Part shown: piece by piece, positions 1-7,414 of the stretch
Layout of the letters: the number at the start of each line of letters is the position of its first letter
Numbering within the stretch: the stretch's first letter is position 1
Assembly: GCA_964472265.1 (NCBI GenBank)
Contig: CAYYJO010000009.1
Span: forward strand, 1-38,482
Direction of reading: 5' to 3'
Origin: JAGNLA01 sp964472265
GTDB lineage: Bacteria > Caldisericota > Caldisericia > JAAYUI01
DNA length: 38,482 nt
The notes under the pieces: model-generated
What the model saw: only the letters and a program-made list of their open reading frames with translations
Database searches by the model: none
What the model was told of the DNA's origin: nothing
Program-made: the position numbers and the translations under genes

Positions 1-63
1 GAATTATTTATTCAATGTGTTTTTTGGTATCCCACTTTTAACCCAAAAATATCTAACTGGTAC

Positions 64-90
64 AATAAAAAGGCGGGTAAAACCCGCCTT
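64..90 (-). terminator. Rho-independent terminator of the flotillin remnant
   Basis: On the minus strand a GGCGGGT / ACCCGCC hairpin with a three-base loop (70-90) is followed directly by a run of T (64-69 read in reverse). It lies 24 bases after the stop codon of the flotillin remnant, where a terminator is expected. The intact flotillin also has a hairpin terminator just after its stop, but of different sequence. Confidence 0.75.
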
Positions 91-113
91 AACTAATGAA
101 TTTGTCAAAAAGA

Positions 114-234
114 TTACTTCTTTTCAACCTCTTTTGATTCAACCTTCGGTTCGTTCTTTGCCGTTGCGTTGCCAACTAGTTTTTCGATGTCGATACCGGT
201 TGCAGCCTTCATCTGCTCCATGAACTTGAGCAGT
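114..234 (-). pseudogene. Flotillin C-terminal remnant (duplicated 3' end)
   Basis: Read on the minus strand, this stretch encodes about 39 residues that match the C-terminus of the intact flotillin at 2804-4219: both contain KFMEQMKAATGIDIEKLVGN followed by ATAKNE. Similarity starts abruptly at about 234, ends at a TAA at 114-116, and is closed by its own terminator. The last residues differ (EPKVESKEVEKK against EVKVVNEKKQ), so the copy is not brand new. There is no start or upstream coding sequence, so it is a truncated leftover. The rest of the first 353 bases holds only the promoter of the next gene. It probably marks the edge of a tandem duplication that copied the flotillin tail together with a neighbouring propeller gene. 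Confidence 0.85.
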
Positions 235-319
235 CGGCACGAGCTATCACCTGATTGACATGATGTAGCTTACAAACTGTTTGTGGAAGATTTCCCGGTG
301 ATTGTGGGGTAAAGCCGTG

Positions 320-347
320 TTGCAATTTCCAATAAAACTCCTATAAA
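320..347 (+). promoter_or_regulatory. Promoter, apparently leaderless, for the first propeller gene
   Basis: TTGCAA (320-325), 16-base spacer, TATAAA (342-347). The ATG at 354 lies six bases after the -10, so transcription would begin at or next to the start codon. There is no purine-rich ribosome binding site before the ATG. The homologous region before the paralog at 1617 keeps the same arrangement. Confidence 0.6.
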
Positions 348-353
348 CAACAC

Positions 354-1490
354 ATGAGGGTTAACACAAAATCTGGTTGGTTCAAGCTGTCCATTGTGCT
401 GGTTTCTGTTGCATTTGTCTATGTTTCGTGCAATTTCAGACCAATCTTCCTTAAACCAATTTTTTCAGTCTGGCAACCAAAACAGCTCGATTATGCTGGT
501 GAACTTGTAAAAAAATGGTCTTTCGATTTTTCATCAAAAACAGAAGTTTTGGGATATGTCAGGAAAGACAATTGGATGATCGCAGCTGGAAACTCAATAT
601 TTAAAATAAACGAGAACGGCTTGGAGAAGGATTTTACAGGCAGATTTTACGGTGTTGATGACTCGGATTCATCGGCAAGAATCGAATATCATCACGGCAC
701 AATGGGCTATTTCGATAATTCATTAAACCTGATTCCATACTGGTTCCGGTTTGGAGCTTCAGGAATGCTGGTGGCCAAAGATGGTTATATCATAATGCTC
801 AGAGGCGATAGCACTGTCCTGAAGATTGACATCAACAGTGGAACTCTGCTCTGGCAATATAGTTTTCCAGAAAAAGACGGCTTTCTTGAACCAACATTCT
901 GTGTTGCAGGAAACAAAGTAGCCCTGAATGCTTGTTTTAAAAATGCGGGTAACACTTCAAATGAAACAGATGTTGAAAAAGTGGTTCTTTTGGACATAGA
1001 TACCGGTATGAGCAAGATGATTGACATTCCTGGAAATTGTGTTTGCACTCAATTTGACGATAAACTTTTTTTGATAACAGACCTCAATCGTATATCGAGA
1101 TTTGATACTGATAAAATGGAGCTTGTTGGTGAAACACTTGTTATTGATAAAGATTTCAAAGATGGTCACTACATAAGACCCCCGTTTCTTCATTGGTTTA
1201 AAGCATCAAACCAGCTACAAGAGGCAGATGCATTGATTAACCCAATGACAATGAAATTGGCGTACAAAGGTGCAAAGATAAAAACTTCCAGTCAATATCT
1301 GTATAGCAATTATCTCGTTTGTTATGCCGTATATAACGATCATATCTCAGGCATTGACACTGACACTTTTGAGGAAACCTGGAGAATTCCAACCAAGGAT
1401 TTTGCTGAAGGGTTCAAGGTCGTTCTTGGAGATGACCGTGGAATTCTGATCCATGATGGTGACAAGCTCATTTGTTTCAATCGACCTTAA
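354..1490 (+). CDS. Membrane-anchored PQQ-like beta-propeller protein (paralog 1)
   Basis: 378 residues. A hydrophobic stretch at about residues 12-27 is a membrane anchor or signal peptide; it ends in VSC but is not a standard lipobox. The rest has the repeated pattern of PQQ/WD-like blades, in which an IDxxxG motif is followed by a short turn and W (for example KIDINSGTLLWQY and IDTDTFEETW). No enzymatic residues are recognisable, so I infer an exported scaffold or ligand-binding propeller. It is a clear paralog of the next gene: both have an SVW/TVW-x-PK motif after the anchor, an IPGN motif, and the same C-terminus DGDKLICFNRP. The ATG was chosen because the promoter -10 lies just upstream and no Shine-Dalgarno sequence is present. 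Function unknown. Confidence 0.75.
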   Translation: MRVNTKSGWFKLSIVLVSVAFVYVSCNFRPIFLKPIFSVWQPKQLDYAGELVKKWSFDFSSKTEVLGYVRKDNWMIAAGNSIFKINENGLEKDFTGRFYGVDDSDSSARIEYHHGTMGYFDNSLNLIPYWFRFGASGMLVAKDGYIIMLRGDSTVLKIDINSGTLLWQYSFPEKDGFLEPTFCVAGNKVALNACFKNAGNTSNETDVEKVVLLDIDTGMSKMIDIPGNCVCTQFDDKLFLITDLNRISRFDTDKMELVGETLVIDKDFKDGHYIRPPFLHWFKASNQLQEADALINPMTMKLAYKGAKIKTSSQYLYSNYLVCYAVYNDHISGIDTDTFEETWRIPTKDFAEGFKVVLGDDRGILIHDGDKLICFNRP

Positions 1491-1580
1491 CTGTGAAATA
1501 GGTTTTGATAATCGATGAGCTTGATGCAGGCGTGATTTGTAACCATTAGCCCATGATTCCGGTGATCGTGTGGTAGTTCA

Positions 1581-1609
1581 TTGCAAAACTTGGTTAATTA
1601 CTGTACATA
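1581..1609 (+). promoter_or_regulatory. Promoter, apparently leaderless, for the second propeller gene
   Basis: TTGCAA (1581-1586), 17-base spacer, TACATA (1604-1609), then seven bases to the ATG at 1617. The block from about 1558 to 1590 resembles 291-325 upstream of the first paralog, so the promoter was duplicated with the gene. No ribosome binding site is visible. Confidence 0.55.
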
Positions 1610-1616
1610 ATTGTTC

Positions 1617-2753
1617 ATGAAGGGGAATAAACCATTTCTTGTAATATTAATCAGCTTGTTAGTTTTGATGATTTTCTCGGTGGCAATGGTTTTCTTGACG
1701 TCAAGCACACCAGAAAATCCGACTAAGTTTACTGTTTGGCGACCAAAACCAATGAACTACAAGGGTGGGTTGGTTGAAAAGTGGTCTGTGCCATTAACGG
1801 ATGTAAATAAATACTCACCAAGTTTTTTTGCAAGAAAAAATGGTTGGCATGTGAATGAATCACATCAATTTGATCTTACAGATTATAGTCGCATAACAGG
1901 ATTTTTCGGTAGTGGGTATGGTTTGGATGATGTAAATTCATCTCGAAGTATCGAATTTGATTATCATGGCTTGAAATATATGGAAAGTGCATTTTCGACA
2001 AAATATTCAATAGAAGATTGTTCATCGTTCATAACGGACAATAACTATATTTATTACTGTGGCGAATGGGATTTTAAGGCAACAAAAATTGATATCAATA
2101 CAAACAAGATCGTTTGGGAATATAAGTTTCCAGAGGGTTTTTTATCTGCAAGTCCCCCGATGTATTTTGTAAAGGATAAGCTTGTACTAAATACTGATGT
2201 CTGGAACAAAGATATGGAGGCGAGTTCTGCTACTCATAGTGTTGTTATTTTAGTAGACATCAACACTGGCAAAGGTCAGGTTCTTAATATCCCAGGAAAT
2301 GTCATCAGCACTGTTCATAATGATGAACTTTATCTCATCATCGATGATGTCAAAGTTTCAAAGTTCGATGTGGAAAAGATGACCTTGACAGGTAAGATGT
2401 TTGACATAAGGGATTATTTCAAAAAAGGTGAGCATTACTGGAACTACAGTCATTACTGGTTCACCTTTGCCTCTGACGGAGAACATCCAGATTTGTTATT
2501 GAATCCGAATACTATGGAATTGTGCAAATTGGATGCTGACATCTGTACGTATTCTAATCTATTATATGACAATTACTGGTTGTGCTGGATTCATCGTGGT
2601 GACAAGATCATTGGCATTGACACAGAAACTTTTGAAGAAACATGGATTATTCCCGCTGACAAATTGAGCAAAAAAGCCATTGTTTTTTCTGGAGATGACC
2701 GTGGGATTCTGATCCAGGATGGTGACAAGCTCATTTGTTTCAATCGACCTTAA
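1617..2753 (+). CDS. Membrane-anchored PQQ-like beta-propeller protein (paralog 2)
   Basis: 378 residues from the ATG at 1617; an in-frame TTG at 1611 is possible but the ATG fits the promoter better. Residues about 7-28 form a strongly hydrophobic anchor without a cleavage cysteine. The body is a propeller-like repeat protein with blades such as KIDINTNKIVWEY and IDTETFEETW. It aligns with the upstream gene along its whole length, including VW-x-PK, the GYGLDD/YGVDD motif and IPGN. The final 60 bases are almost identical to those of the upstream gene whereas the rest has diverged. It is convergent with the flotillin gene. The role is unknown; position and anchoring suggest an extracytoplasmic membrane-proximal protein. 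Confidence 0.75.
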   Translation: MKGNKPFLVILISLLVLMIFSVAMVFLTSSTPENPTKFTVWRPKPMNYKGGLVEKWSVPLTDVNKYSPSFFARKNGWHVNESHQFDLTDYSRITGFFGSGYGLDDVNSSRSIEFDYHGLKYMESAFSTKYSIEDCSSFITDNNYIYYCGEWDFKATKIDINTNKIVWEYKFPEGFLSASPPMYFVKDKLVLNTDVWNKDMEASSATHSVVILVDINTGKGQVLNIPGNVISTVHNDELYLIIDDVKVSKFDVEKMTLTGKMFDIRDYFKKGEHYWNYSHYWFTFASDGEHPDLLLNPNTMELCKLDADICTYSNLLYDNYWLCWIHRGDKIIGIDTETFEETWIIPADKLSKKAIVFSGDDRGILIQDGDKLICFNRP

Positions 2754-2756
2754 CAA

Positions 2757-2786
2757 CAAAACAGCCAGCCGGTGAAGGCTGGCTGT
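2757..2786 (-). terminator. Terminator between propeller gene 2 and flotillin
   Basis: A perfect 10-base stem ACAGCCAGCC / GGCTGGCTGT (2761-2770 with 2777-2786) has a six-base loop. On the minus strand it is followed by TTTTGTTGTT, as expected for the flotillin transcript. On the plus strand no T run follows, so it ends the propeller transcript less convincingly. Confidence 0.7.
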
Positions 2787-2803
2787 AGGTTACCAAACTT
2801 ATA

Positions 2804-4219
2804 TCACTGCTTCTTTTCGTTGACCACTTTCACTTCGTTCTTAGCCGTTGCGTTGCCAACGAGTTTTTCAATGTCGATGCCGGTTGCAGCCTTCATCTGC
2901 TCCATGAACTTGAGCAGTGCGCTTGGTGCTGCGGTCATGAGCCTGCTCACGGGTGAATCGCCGTTTCCTGCTCCACCGTCGAGGGCGACGACCTTGTCGA
3001 ACTTGATCTGGCCGAGAGCGTTTGCGCCCATGCCTGCAACGGTCTTGTAGGCTTCGAGCACGAGGTTTAGCCTTGCTGCCTCGCCGTATGTGTTCCAGGC
3101 CTCAGCTTTCCTCATCAAACCTTCAGCTTCAGCGAACGCGACCATCTTGATGCCCTGTGCTTCAGCTTCCTTGACCTTCAGGATTTCCATGGCCTGTGCT
3201 TCAGCGCGAAGGATTCTGGCCTGCTTTTCGGCGTCGGCGGGAACGATGACTTCGGCGCGGTATCTCTGGAATTCAGCGTCAGCCTTGGCCTGTTCAACGT
3301 TTTGCCTTGACTTCTGCTCCATCTCAAGCACCTTTTGCTGCTCGATGACTACGGATTGTCTTGATTTTGCTTCTGAGAGCGGGCCTTGCTGGTCAGCTGC
3401 CTTTGTTGCAGAGAGGGTTTCACCCCTGTATGACTCACGGGCGACGTCCCTTTGCTTCTGGGCTTCGGCGATCTGCCTTTCCTGTTCGGCCTTGACGACC
3501 TCGCCTTCCCTGCGGGCTGTTTCGGCGCTCTTCATGGCGTCCCTTTCAGCCTCTGCACGCCCGATGACGGCGTCTCTCTTGACCTCGGCGGTTCTCTTGA
3601 CACCGAGCGACTCAAGGTAACCCTTTTCGTCCCTGATGTCCTGGATGTTGATGATGTCGATGATGACACCTATTTTAGCAAGCTCTTCAGATGTCTGTTC
3701 AAGAACTTTGGCAATGAACAGGTCTTTTTCGCGGTAAAGCTGTTCGACGGTCATGATTCCGATGATGTCACGGAGCTGGCCTTCGAGTGTCTGTTTTATG
3801 ATCTGCATTATCTGCTGCTTGGTTGAGCCGAGGAAACGTTCGACAGCACGGGCAAGCATCTCTTCGTCGCTGCCGATTTTTACGTTTGCAACGGCGTCGA
3901 TTGTGACCGGTACGCCTTCCTTTGAGTACTGGTTGAGAACCCTGACATCCGAGAGGTTCATCAGCTCAAGGGAAATGCGGCTGACTTTTTCGATCACCGG
4001 CACCCTGAACGCTGCACCGCCGACGATTGCTCGCCATCCCCTGACGACCCAGTGCTTGTTTCCCTGCTCGTCTTCAACAAGCGTCCTGTACCTGCGACCT
4101 GTAAGGATCAGGGCCTCCGACGGCTCTGCCTTCAGGTAGTTGCTCAGGAACAGGGCGATGACGATGATCAGGGCGATAATGCCAAGAATTATGACAACAG
4201 CCATTGTTACTCCATCCAT
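2804..4219 (-). CDS. floT: Flotillin (SPFH/band 7 family membrane scaffold)
   Basis: 471 residues. An N-terminal membrane segment (about 7-27) is followed by an SPFH/band 7 domain (about 30-210, with EGVPVTIDAVANVKI) and a long coiled-coil rich in Ala/Glu (about 215-400, with repeated AEAEG-type motifs such as VKEAEAQGIKMVAFAEAEGL). This is the normal flotillin order and length. Bacterial flotillins organise ordered membrane microdomains and oligomerise through the coiled coil. The ATG is preceded by AGGAGG (4229-4234) with a nine-base spacer. It follows the NfeD-like gene by 21 bases, the classical yuaF-yuaG or yqiJ-yqiK arrangement. A partial copy of its 3' end lies at 114-234. The family call is firm; the exact subfamily name is by analogy. 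Confidence 0.92.
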   Translation of the reverse strand: MDGVTMAVVIILGIIALIIVIALFLSNYLKAEPSEALILTGRRYRTLVEDEQGNKHWVVRGWRAIVGGAAFRVPVIEKVSRISLELMNLSDVRVLNQYSKEGVPVTIDAVANVKIGSDEEMLARAVERFLGSTKQQIMQIIKQTLEGQLRDIIGIMTVEQLYREKDLFIAKVLEQTSEELAKIGVIIDIINIQDIRDEKGYLESLGVKRTAEVKRDAVIGRAEAERDAMKSAETARREGEVVKAEQERQIAEAQKQRDVARESYRGETLSATKAADQQGPLSEAKSRQSVVIEQQKVLEMEQKSRQNVEQAKADAEFQRYRAEVIVPADAEKQARILRAEAQAMEILKVKEAEAQGIKMVAFAEAEGLMRKAEAWNTYGEAARLNLVLEAYKTVAGMGANALGQIKFDKVVALDGGAGNGDSPVSRLMTAAPSALLKFMEQMKAATGIDIEKLVGNATAKNEVKVVNEKKQ

Positions 4220-4240
4220 TTGATGTTTCCTCCTAGTGTC

Positions 4241-4834
4241 TCACTCAACTTTTGCCAGACCGCCGGCAACAGACAGAACGGTCACTCTTGTTCCCTTTTT
4301 CACTGCCTTTTCAGGATCGGTGAACATTGCCCTCAGATAATGGGTTTGTCCGGTCTTTGGGTCGGTTGTCTTGACCTCACCCACTGATCCAACCAATATT
4401 TCTGATGTCACAACACCCTGGACGCCTACAAGCCTTGAGGCGCTGACAAGAGTGTTTGCCTGCATCCTGTAGAAAACCTTTAGCAACTGGTATATTGCGA
4501 TGTAGGCTACAAGACCGCCTGCGATGCCAACCAGCCAGTGTGGCGGAAAAGACCACTGGTAGACCCAGCCGATGTAGCCGGCGACACCGAAGCCGATGAC
4601 GAAAGCCAGGATAAGTCTGATTCCAAGGATGCCTGGTCCATCAGCCGAAATGTCTCCGCCGTGGAGTTCGGCTCCGTGGAAATCTGCATCGTGGCCATGT
4701 CCAAAATGAAGATCATGCCCAGCATCATGTCCTGCTCCCGTGACATCGTGGTGTCCAAGTCCGGTCAGAAGCATGATTACAAGAAGAAGGGTCGATCCTC
4801 CGACCATCAAAAGATATACGGTTCCCATGCTCAT
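4241..4834 (-). CDS. NfeD-like membrane protein with histidine-rich loop
   Basis: 197 residues. An N-terminal transmembrane helix (about 5-25), a loop (about 26-60), two or more hydrophobic helices (about 68-115) and a C-terminal OB-fold-like NfeD domain (about 125-197, with GVQGVVTSE and GTRVTVLSV). NfeD proteins with this layout partner flotillins. The pair shares a transcript (21-base gap), so the two probably act together in the membrane. The ATG at 4834 has GGAGG at 4845-4849. The odd part is the first loop, which has nine histidines and several aspartates in about 35 residues (GHDAGHDLHFGHGHD), suggesting metal binding. I see no serine protease domain, so this is the short NfeD class. 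Confidence 0.85.
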   Translation of the reverse strand: MSMGTVYLLMVGGSTLLLVIMLLTGLGHHDVTGAGHDAGHDLHFGHGHDADFHGAELHGGDISADGPGILGIRLILAFVIGFGVAGYIGWVYQWSFPPHWLVGIAGGLVAYIAIYQLLKVFYRMQANTLVSASRLVGVQGVVTSEILVGSVGEVKTTDPKTGQTHYLRAMFTDPEKAVKKGTRVTVLSVAGGLAKVE

Positions 4835-4864
4835 ATTCTTACCGCCTCCATCTTACACAATAAA

Positions 4865-4916
4865 GCCGGTTTTGTAAAACGGCCACACAGATATGACACG
4901 GTTGGGCCGGTTTTGT
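4865..4916. promoter_or_regulatory. Direct repeat in the divergent intergenic region
   Basis: GCCGGTTTTGT occurs at 4865-4875 and again at 4906-4916, about four helical turns apart, between the divergent NfeD and stalk/FGE genes. The first copy continues into AAAACGG, making an imperfect palindrome. It could be a regulator site for one or both genes; no protein can be named. Confidence 0.3.
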
Positions 4917-5008
4917 TTTACCGCGAATTTCTCTTTTGCCAGCCTCGGTTTGCAATGTATGAGAATTGGAATAAACTTCATTATAACGGCGTATCTGGAG
5001 GAGATGTT

Positions 5009-6532
5009 ATGAGAAGGACAGTCTGTTTTCTACTGACTCTGGCTTTGACAGGGATTTCAATGAACGTTGCAAGTTCCGGTGAATGCAAGATCAACGCCAG
5101 CTTCACGGTGGGTTCGAAGCAGTATACCGTAAATGGCATTGCACAAAATATGGATGCGGCTCCTGTGTTGAGGAACGGCAGGATTTTCCTCGTTGTCAAA
5201 TACGTTGCCCAGACCGTTGGCGCCGATGTTTTGTGGGATCAGGCGACCAGGAAGATAACCATCACCACCAAAAAAGGCGAGACAATTGAAATGAAGATTG
5301 GCTCAAACGTGGCAATGAGGGGTGGCAAAAATATCCAGATCGATGCAGGAAACACCCAGATCACTCCGTTCATCAGCGAAGGCAGGACGTTGTGCCCGTT
5401 AAGGTTTACCGGTGAAGTGCTTGGAGCTGCCGGTGAAAATGACATTATCTGGAACCAGGCTGAACAAAAAGCCACACTGTTGCTTGATGATCCTGGCTGT
5501 TCAGAAAGCGAAACACCTCCGCCCGGGTTTGTGAAAGTGCCTGCCAATCCAAAACTTGGAATCAACGAACCTTTCTACGTCTCAAAATTCGAAATGAAAA
5601 TCAAAGGCCTGGCGGATGGAAACCAAAAGTATGACTCAAAGTATGTTGCACAATCCAGGGCGGATGGAACACCCTGGATCGGGATGACCATGCTTGAAGC
5701 CAAGGCTGAGTGCGAGGCTTTGGGCGAAGGGTACACTTTGATAACAAATGCCGAATGGATGACGATTGCACACGATATCGAATCGAACCCGAAAAACTGG
5801 AGCGATGGTCAGACTCACCTGACCGGAAGGAGCAGTGCAAAACTGAACATTGGCAACGTCTGCAGGTATGGGCCGAGGGGCAACGGTGGCAGGATCGACA
5901 AGAGCAAGAACGAAAAATACTATGGCGAAGGGGCTTTGGAGGCATCGACGGATGATTCTGACGGATGCTTTGGTTACAAGGCCTACGATTGTGGAAAATG
6001 GGGAAAGATTTTGAAACCTGTGCTGGATTCAAACGGATGGAACATGTACAGGAGGACGTTCTACCTGACAAACGGCGAGGTGCTGTGGGATTTTGGCGGA
6101 AATGTCTGGAGCTGGACAGATTTTTTTGTTCCTAAGGCCAAGGACAGGGGGAGGATAGATGGCCACATCGATGAGTGCTACCTCGAAATCAACGCCTGCA
6201 ACACCTTTTCGGACGCAATGAAGCCTGAGCATATCCAATCGCTCAATCCCGAAATTGCAGACAAATCCAAGTACACTGGCAGCAACTATTATCCAAAAGG
6301 TGAGGATAAAAACGGCGTGGTGGTCAACCAGTTCACCAACCTCAACTGCCTTGGAAGATTCCATCCAACAAGCCGTGATGATACGGCTGGCCTGGCAATG
6401 CGTGGCACCAGCTATATGCATGGAGATGGAATGGCCGGCATCTATTCGGTTGCGATGGGTTACAACAAGAATCCTGACCACATCGATTGCGAAGTTGGCT
6501 TCAGATGCGTCTGGAGACCTAAAAAACACTGA
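5009..6532 (+). CDS. Exported stalk-domain protein with FGE/C-type-lectin-like domain
   Basis: 507 residues from the ATG at 5009, which has GGAGG eight bases upstream; the reading frame is open further upstream but that part overlaps NfeD on the other strand and is not coding. Residues 1-25 are a signal peptide. Residues about 30-155 are a copper amine oxidase N-terminal-like (stalk) domain with RIFLVVKYVAQTVGADVLWD and RTLCPLRFTGEVLGA. Residues about 165-505 form a formylglycine-generating-enzyme/sulfatase-modifying-factor type domain: FVKVPANPK at its start, NAEWMTIAHDI, GGNVWSWTDFF, and the end motif GFRCVWR. Many members of this fold are binding, not catalytic, proteins, and I cannot point to the catalytic cysteine pair. 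A weak TTGCCA-16-TATGAG promoter begins at 4936. Likely a surface-displayed binding protein. Confidence 0.82.
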   Translation: MRRTVCFLLTLALTGISMNVASSGECKINASFTVGSKQYTVNGIAQNMDAAPVLRNGRIFLVVKYVAQTVGADVLWDQATRKITITTKKGETIEMKIGSNVAMRGGKNIQIDAGNTQITPFISEGRTLCPLRFTGEVLGAAGENDIIWNQAEQKATLLLDDPGCSESETPPPGFVKVPANPKLGINEPFYVSKFEMKIKGLADGNQKYDSKYVAQSRADGTPWIGMTMLEAKAECEALGEGYTLITNAEWMTIAHDIESNPKNWSDGQTHLTGRSSAKLNIGNVCRYGPRGNGGRIDKSKNEKYYGEGALEASTDDSDGCFGYKAYDCGKWGKILKPVLDSNGWNMYRRTFYLTNGEVLWDFGGNVWSWTDFFVPKAKDRGRIDGHIDECYLEINACNTFSDAMKPEHIQSLNPEIADKSKYTGSNYYPKGEDKNGVVVNQFTNLNCLGRFHPTSRDDTAGLAMRGTSYMHGDGMAGIYSVAMGYNKNPDHIDCEVGFRCVWRPKKH

Positions 6533-6569
6533 TTGTTACCGAATAAACCTTACCTTTCTTCGACGCTTC

Positions 6570-6598
6570 TTGCAGTTGTCCCGCTTGTGGTTTATAAT
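6570..6598 (+). promoter_or_regulatory. Promoter, apparently leaderless, for the Gln/Lys-rich protein
   Basis: TTGCAG (6570-6575), 17-base spacer, perfect TATAAT (6593-6598). The ATG at 6607 is eight bases after the -10, so the mRNA would start at or one to two bases before the A of the ATG. No ribosome binding site is present. It is one of the best sequence matches among the leaderless candidates. Confidence 0.75.
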
Positions 6599-6606
6599 GC
6601 CAAAGA

Positions 6607-7215
6607 ATGAGAAAAAACCTTGTTGTAACGACTGAATCCCTTGGAAAGATGCTTGCTGAGTACCTCGTCATCCAGGGATGGGCGGAAGAAAACTGCGACG
6701 GATCGATAACCCTCAATGAAACCGGCATGGAAAAACTCGCCGGCCCACCATACTTTTTCTACCTTCGCGACGAAGACAGTCCTGACGAGGTCAACCAGGT
6801 AGAAATCGCCAGCAACGCAGCCACCTTCACCTGGTACCAGAAAAATTTCTCTCCGGGGAAATTCAGGTCAAAGGTTGACGATAACAAGATGCAGGTTCAG
6901 CAGGATCTGAACAACTGGAAACCTGGACTCATCTCAACGGGCCGCGAGCAGTCATGGACGCCACCACCACAGCAGTATCAGCAGAAGTCATACGGCGGAC
7001 AGCAACAGCACAAGAAATTCTACCAAAAACATTCCAATAACCAGCAGGGTGGAAAGAAATTTTTCCAAAAACACCCACACCAGGGACAGTTCCAGCAAAA
7101 GGGTCAGTTTGTCCCAAAAGGGCAGCAGGGCGGCGGTTCTCCAATAAAACTGAGCCACAATGTTCCGCAGATAGCAAAACCCCAGCACTTCAAGAACAAC
7201 AAGTTCAAGAAGTGA
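6607..7215 (+). CDS. Small protein with Gln/Lys/Gly/His-rich disordered tail
   Basis: 202 residues, family not recognised. Residues 1-115 look folded, with a mix of helix and strand (MRKNLVVTTESLGKMLAEYL, then PPYFFYLRDED) and no signal peptide or membrane segment, so it is probably cytoplasmic. Residues about 118-202 are low complexity: glutamine, lysine, glycine, histidine and phenylalanine dominate, with a repeated KKF(Y/F)QKH unit. The tail is strongly basic, with the composition of nucleic-acid-binding or phase-separating tails; this is inference from composition only. Start choice is firm because the -10 ends eight bases before the ATG. It stands alone between two larger exported-protein genes; no clear terminator follows. 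Confidence 0.7.
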   Translation: MRKNLVVTTESLGKMLAEYLVIQGWAEENCDGSITLNETGMEKLAGPPYFFYLRDEDSPDEVNQVEIASNAATFTWYQKNFSPGKFRSKVDDNKMQVQQDLNNWKPGLISTGREQSWTPPPQQYQQKSYGGQQQHKKFYQKHSNNQQGGKKFFQKHPHQGQFQQKGQFVPKGQQGGGSPIKLSHNVPQIAKPQHFKNNKFKK

Positions 7216-7360
7216 TCTGTTTGGTTTGATTTTTTTGCCCACGATTCACCGTCGTTTAATCGGAAGATGACACGCATTTTCAGTGAAGGGCAAAGGAATT
7301 TGCTGGCATTAATGCTTGATGAATAAATAAAACCAAGCATAGAAAAATAATTTTCAAATA

Positions 7361-7389
7361 TTGCATTGTCTTGCCAAGAAAAGTAACAT
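7361..7389 (+). promoter_or_regulatory. Promoter of the beta-helix/response-regulator operon
   Basis: TTGCAT (7361-7366), 17-base spacer, TAACAT (7384-7389). Transcription would start near 7396, leaving a leader of about 19 bases that contains GGAGGT (7401-7406) before the ATG at 7415. The same TTGCAT -35 is seen before the gene at 28970. Confidence 0.5.
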
Positions 7390-7414
7390 CAAATCATCAT
7401 GGAGGTTTTTGAAG

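Noticed and set aside
17..223. Plus-strand open frame of 68 codons at the left edge
   Set aside because: It is the antisense of the flotillin remnant and its terminator, with no ribosome binding site or promoter.
2804..4139. Long plus-strand open frames over flotillin
   Set aside because: They are shadows of the coiled-coil coding sequence, low in expected codon character and without start signals.
4538..5008. Upstream extension of the stalk/FGE gene frame
   Set aside because: It runs antisense through the NfeD gene. A GGAGG site and signal peptide place the start at 5009.
5009..6532. Copper amine oxidase enzyme
   Set aside because: Only the N-terminal stalk-type domain is present; there is no catalytic topaquinone domain. 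The same applies to the other three stalk proteins.
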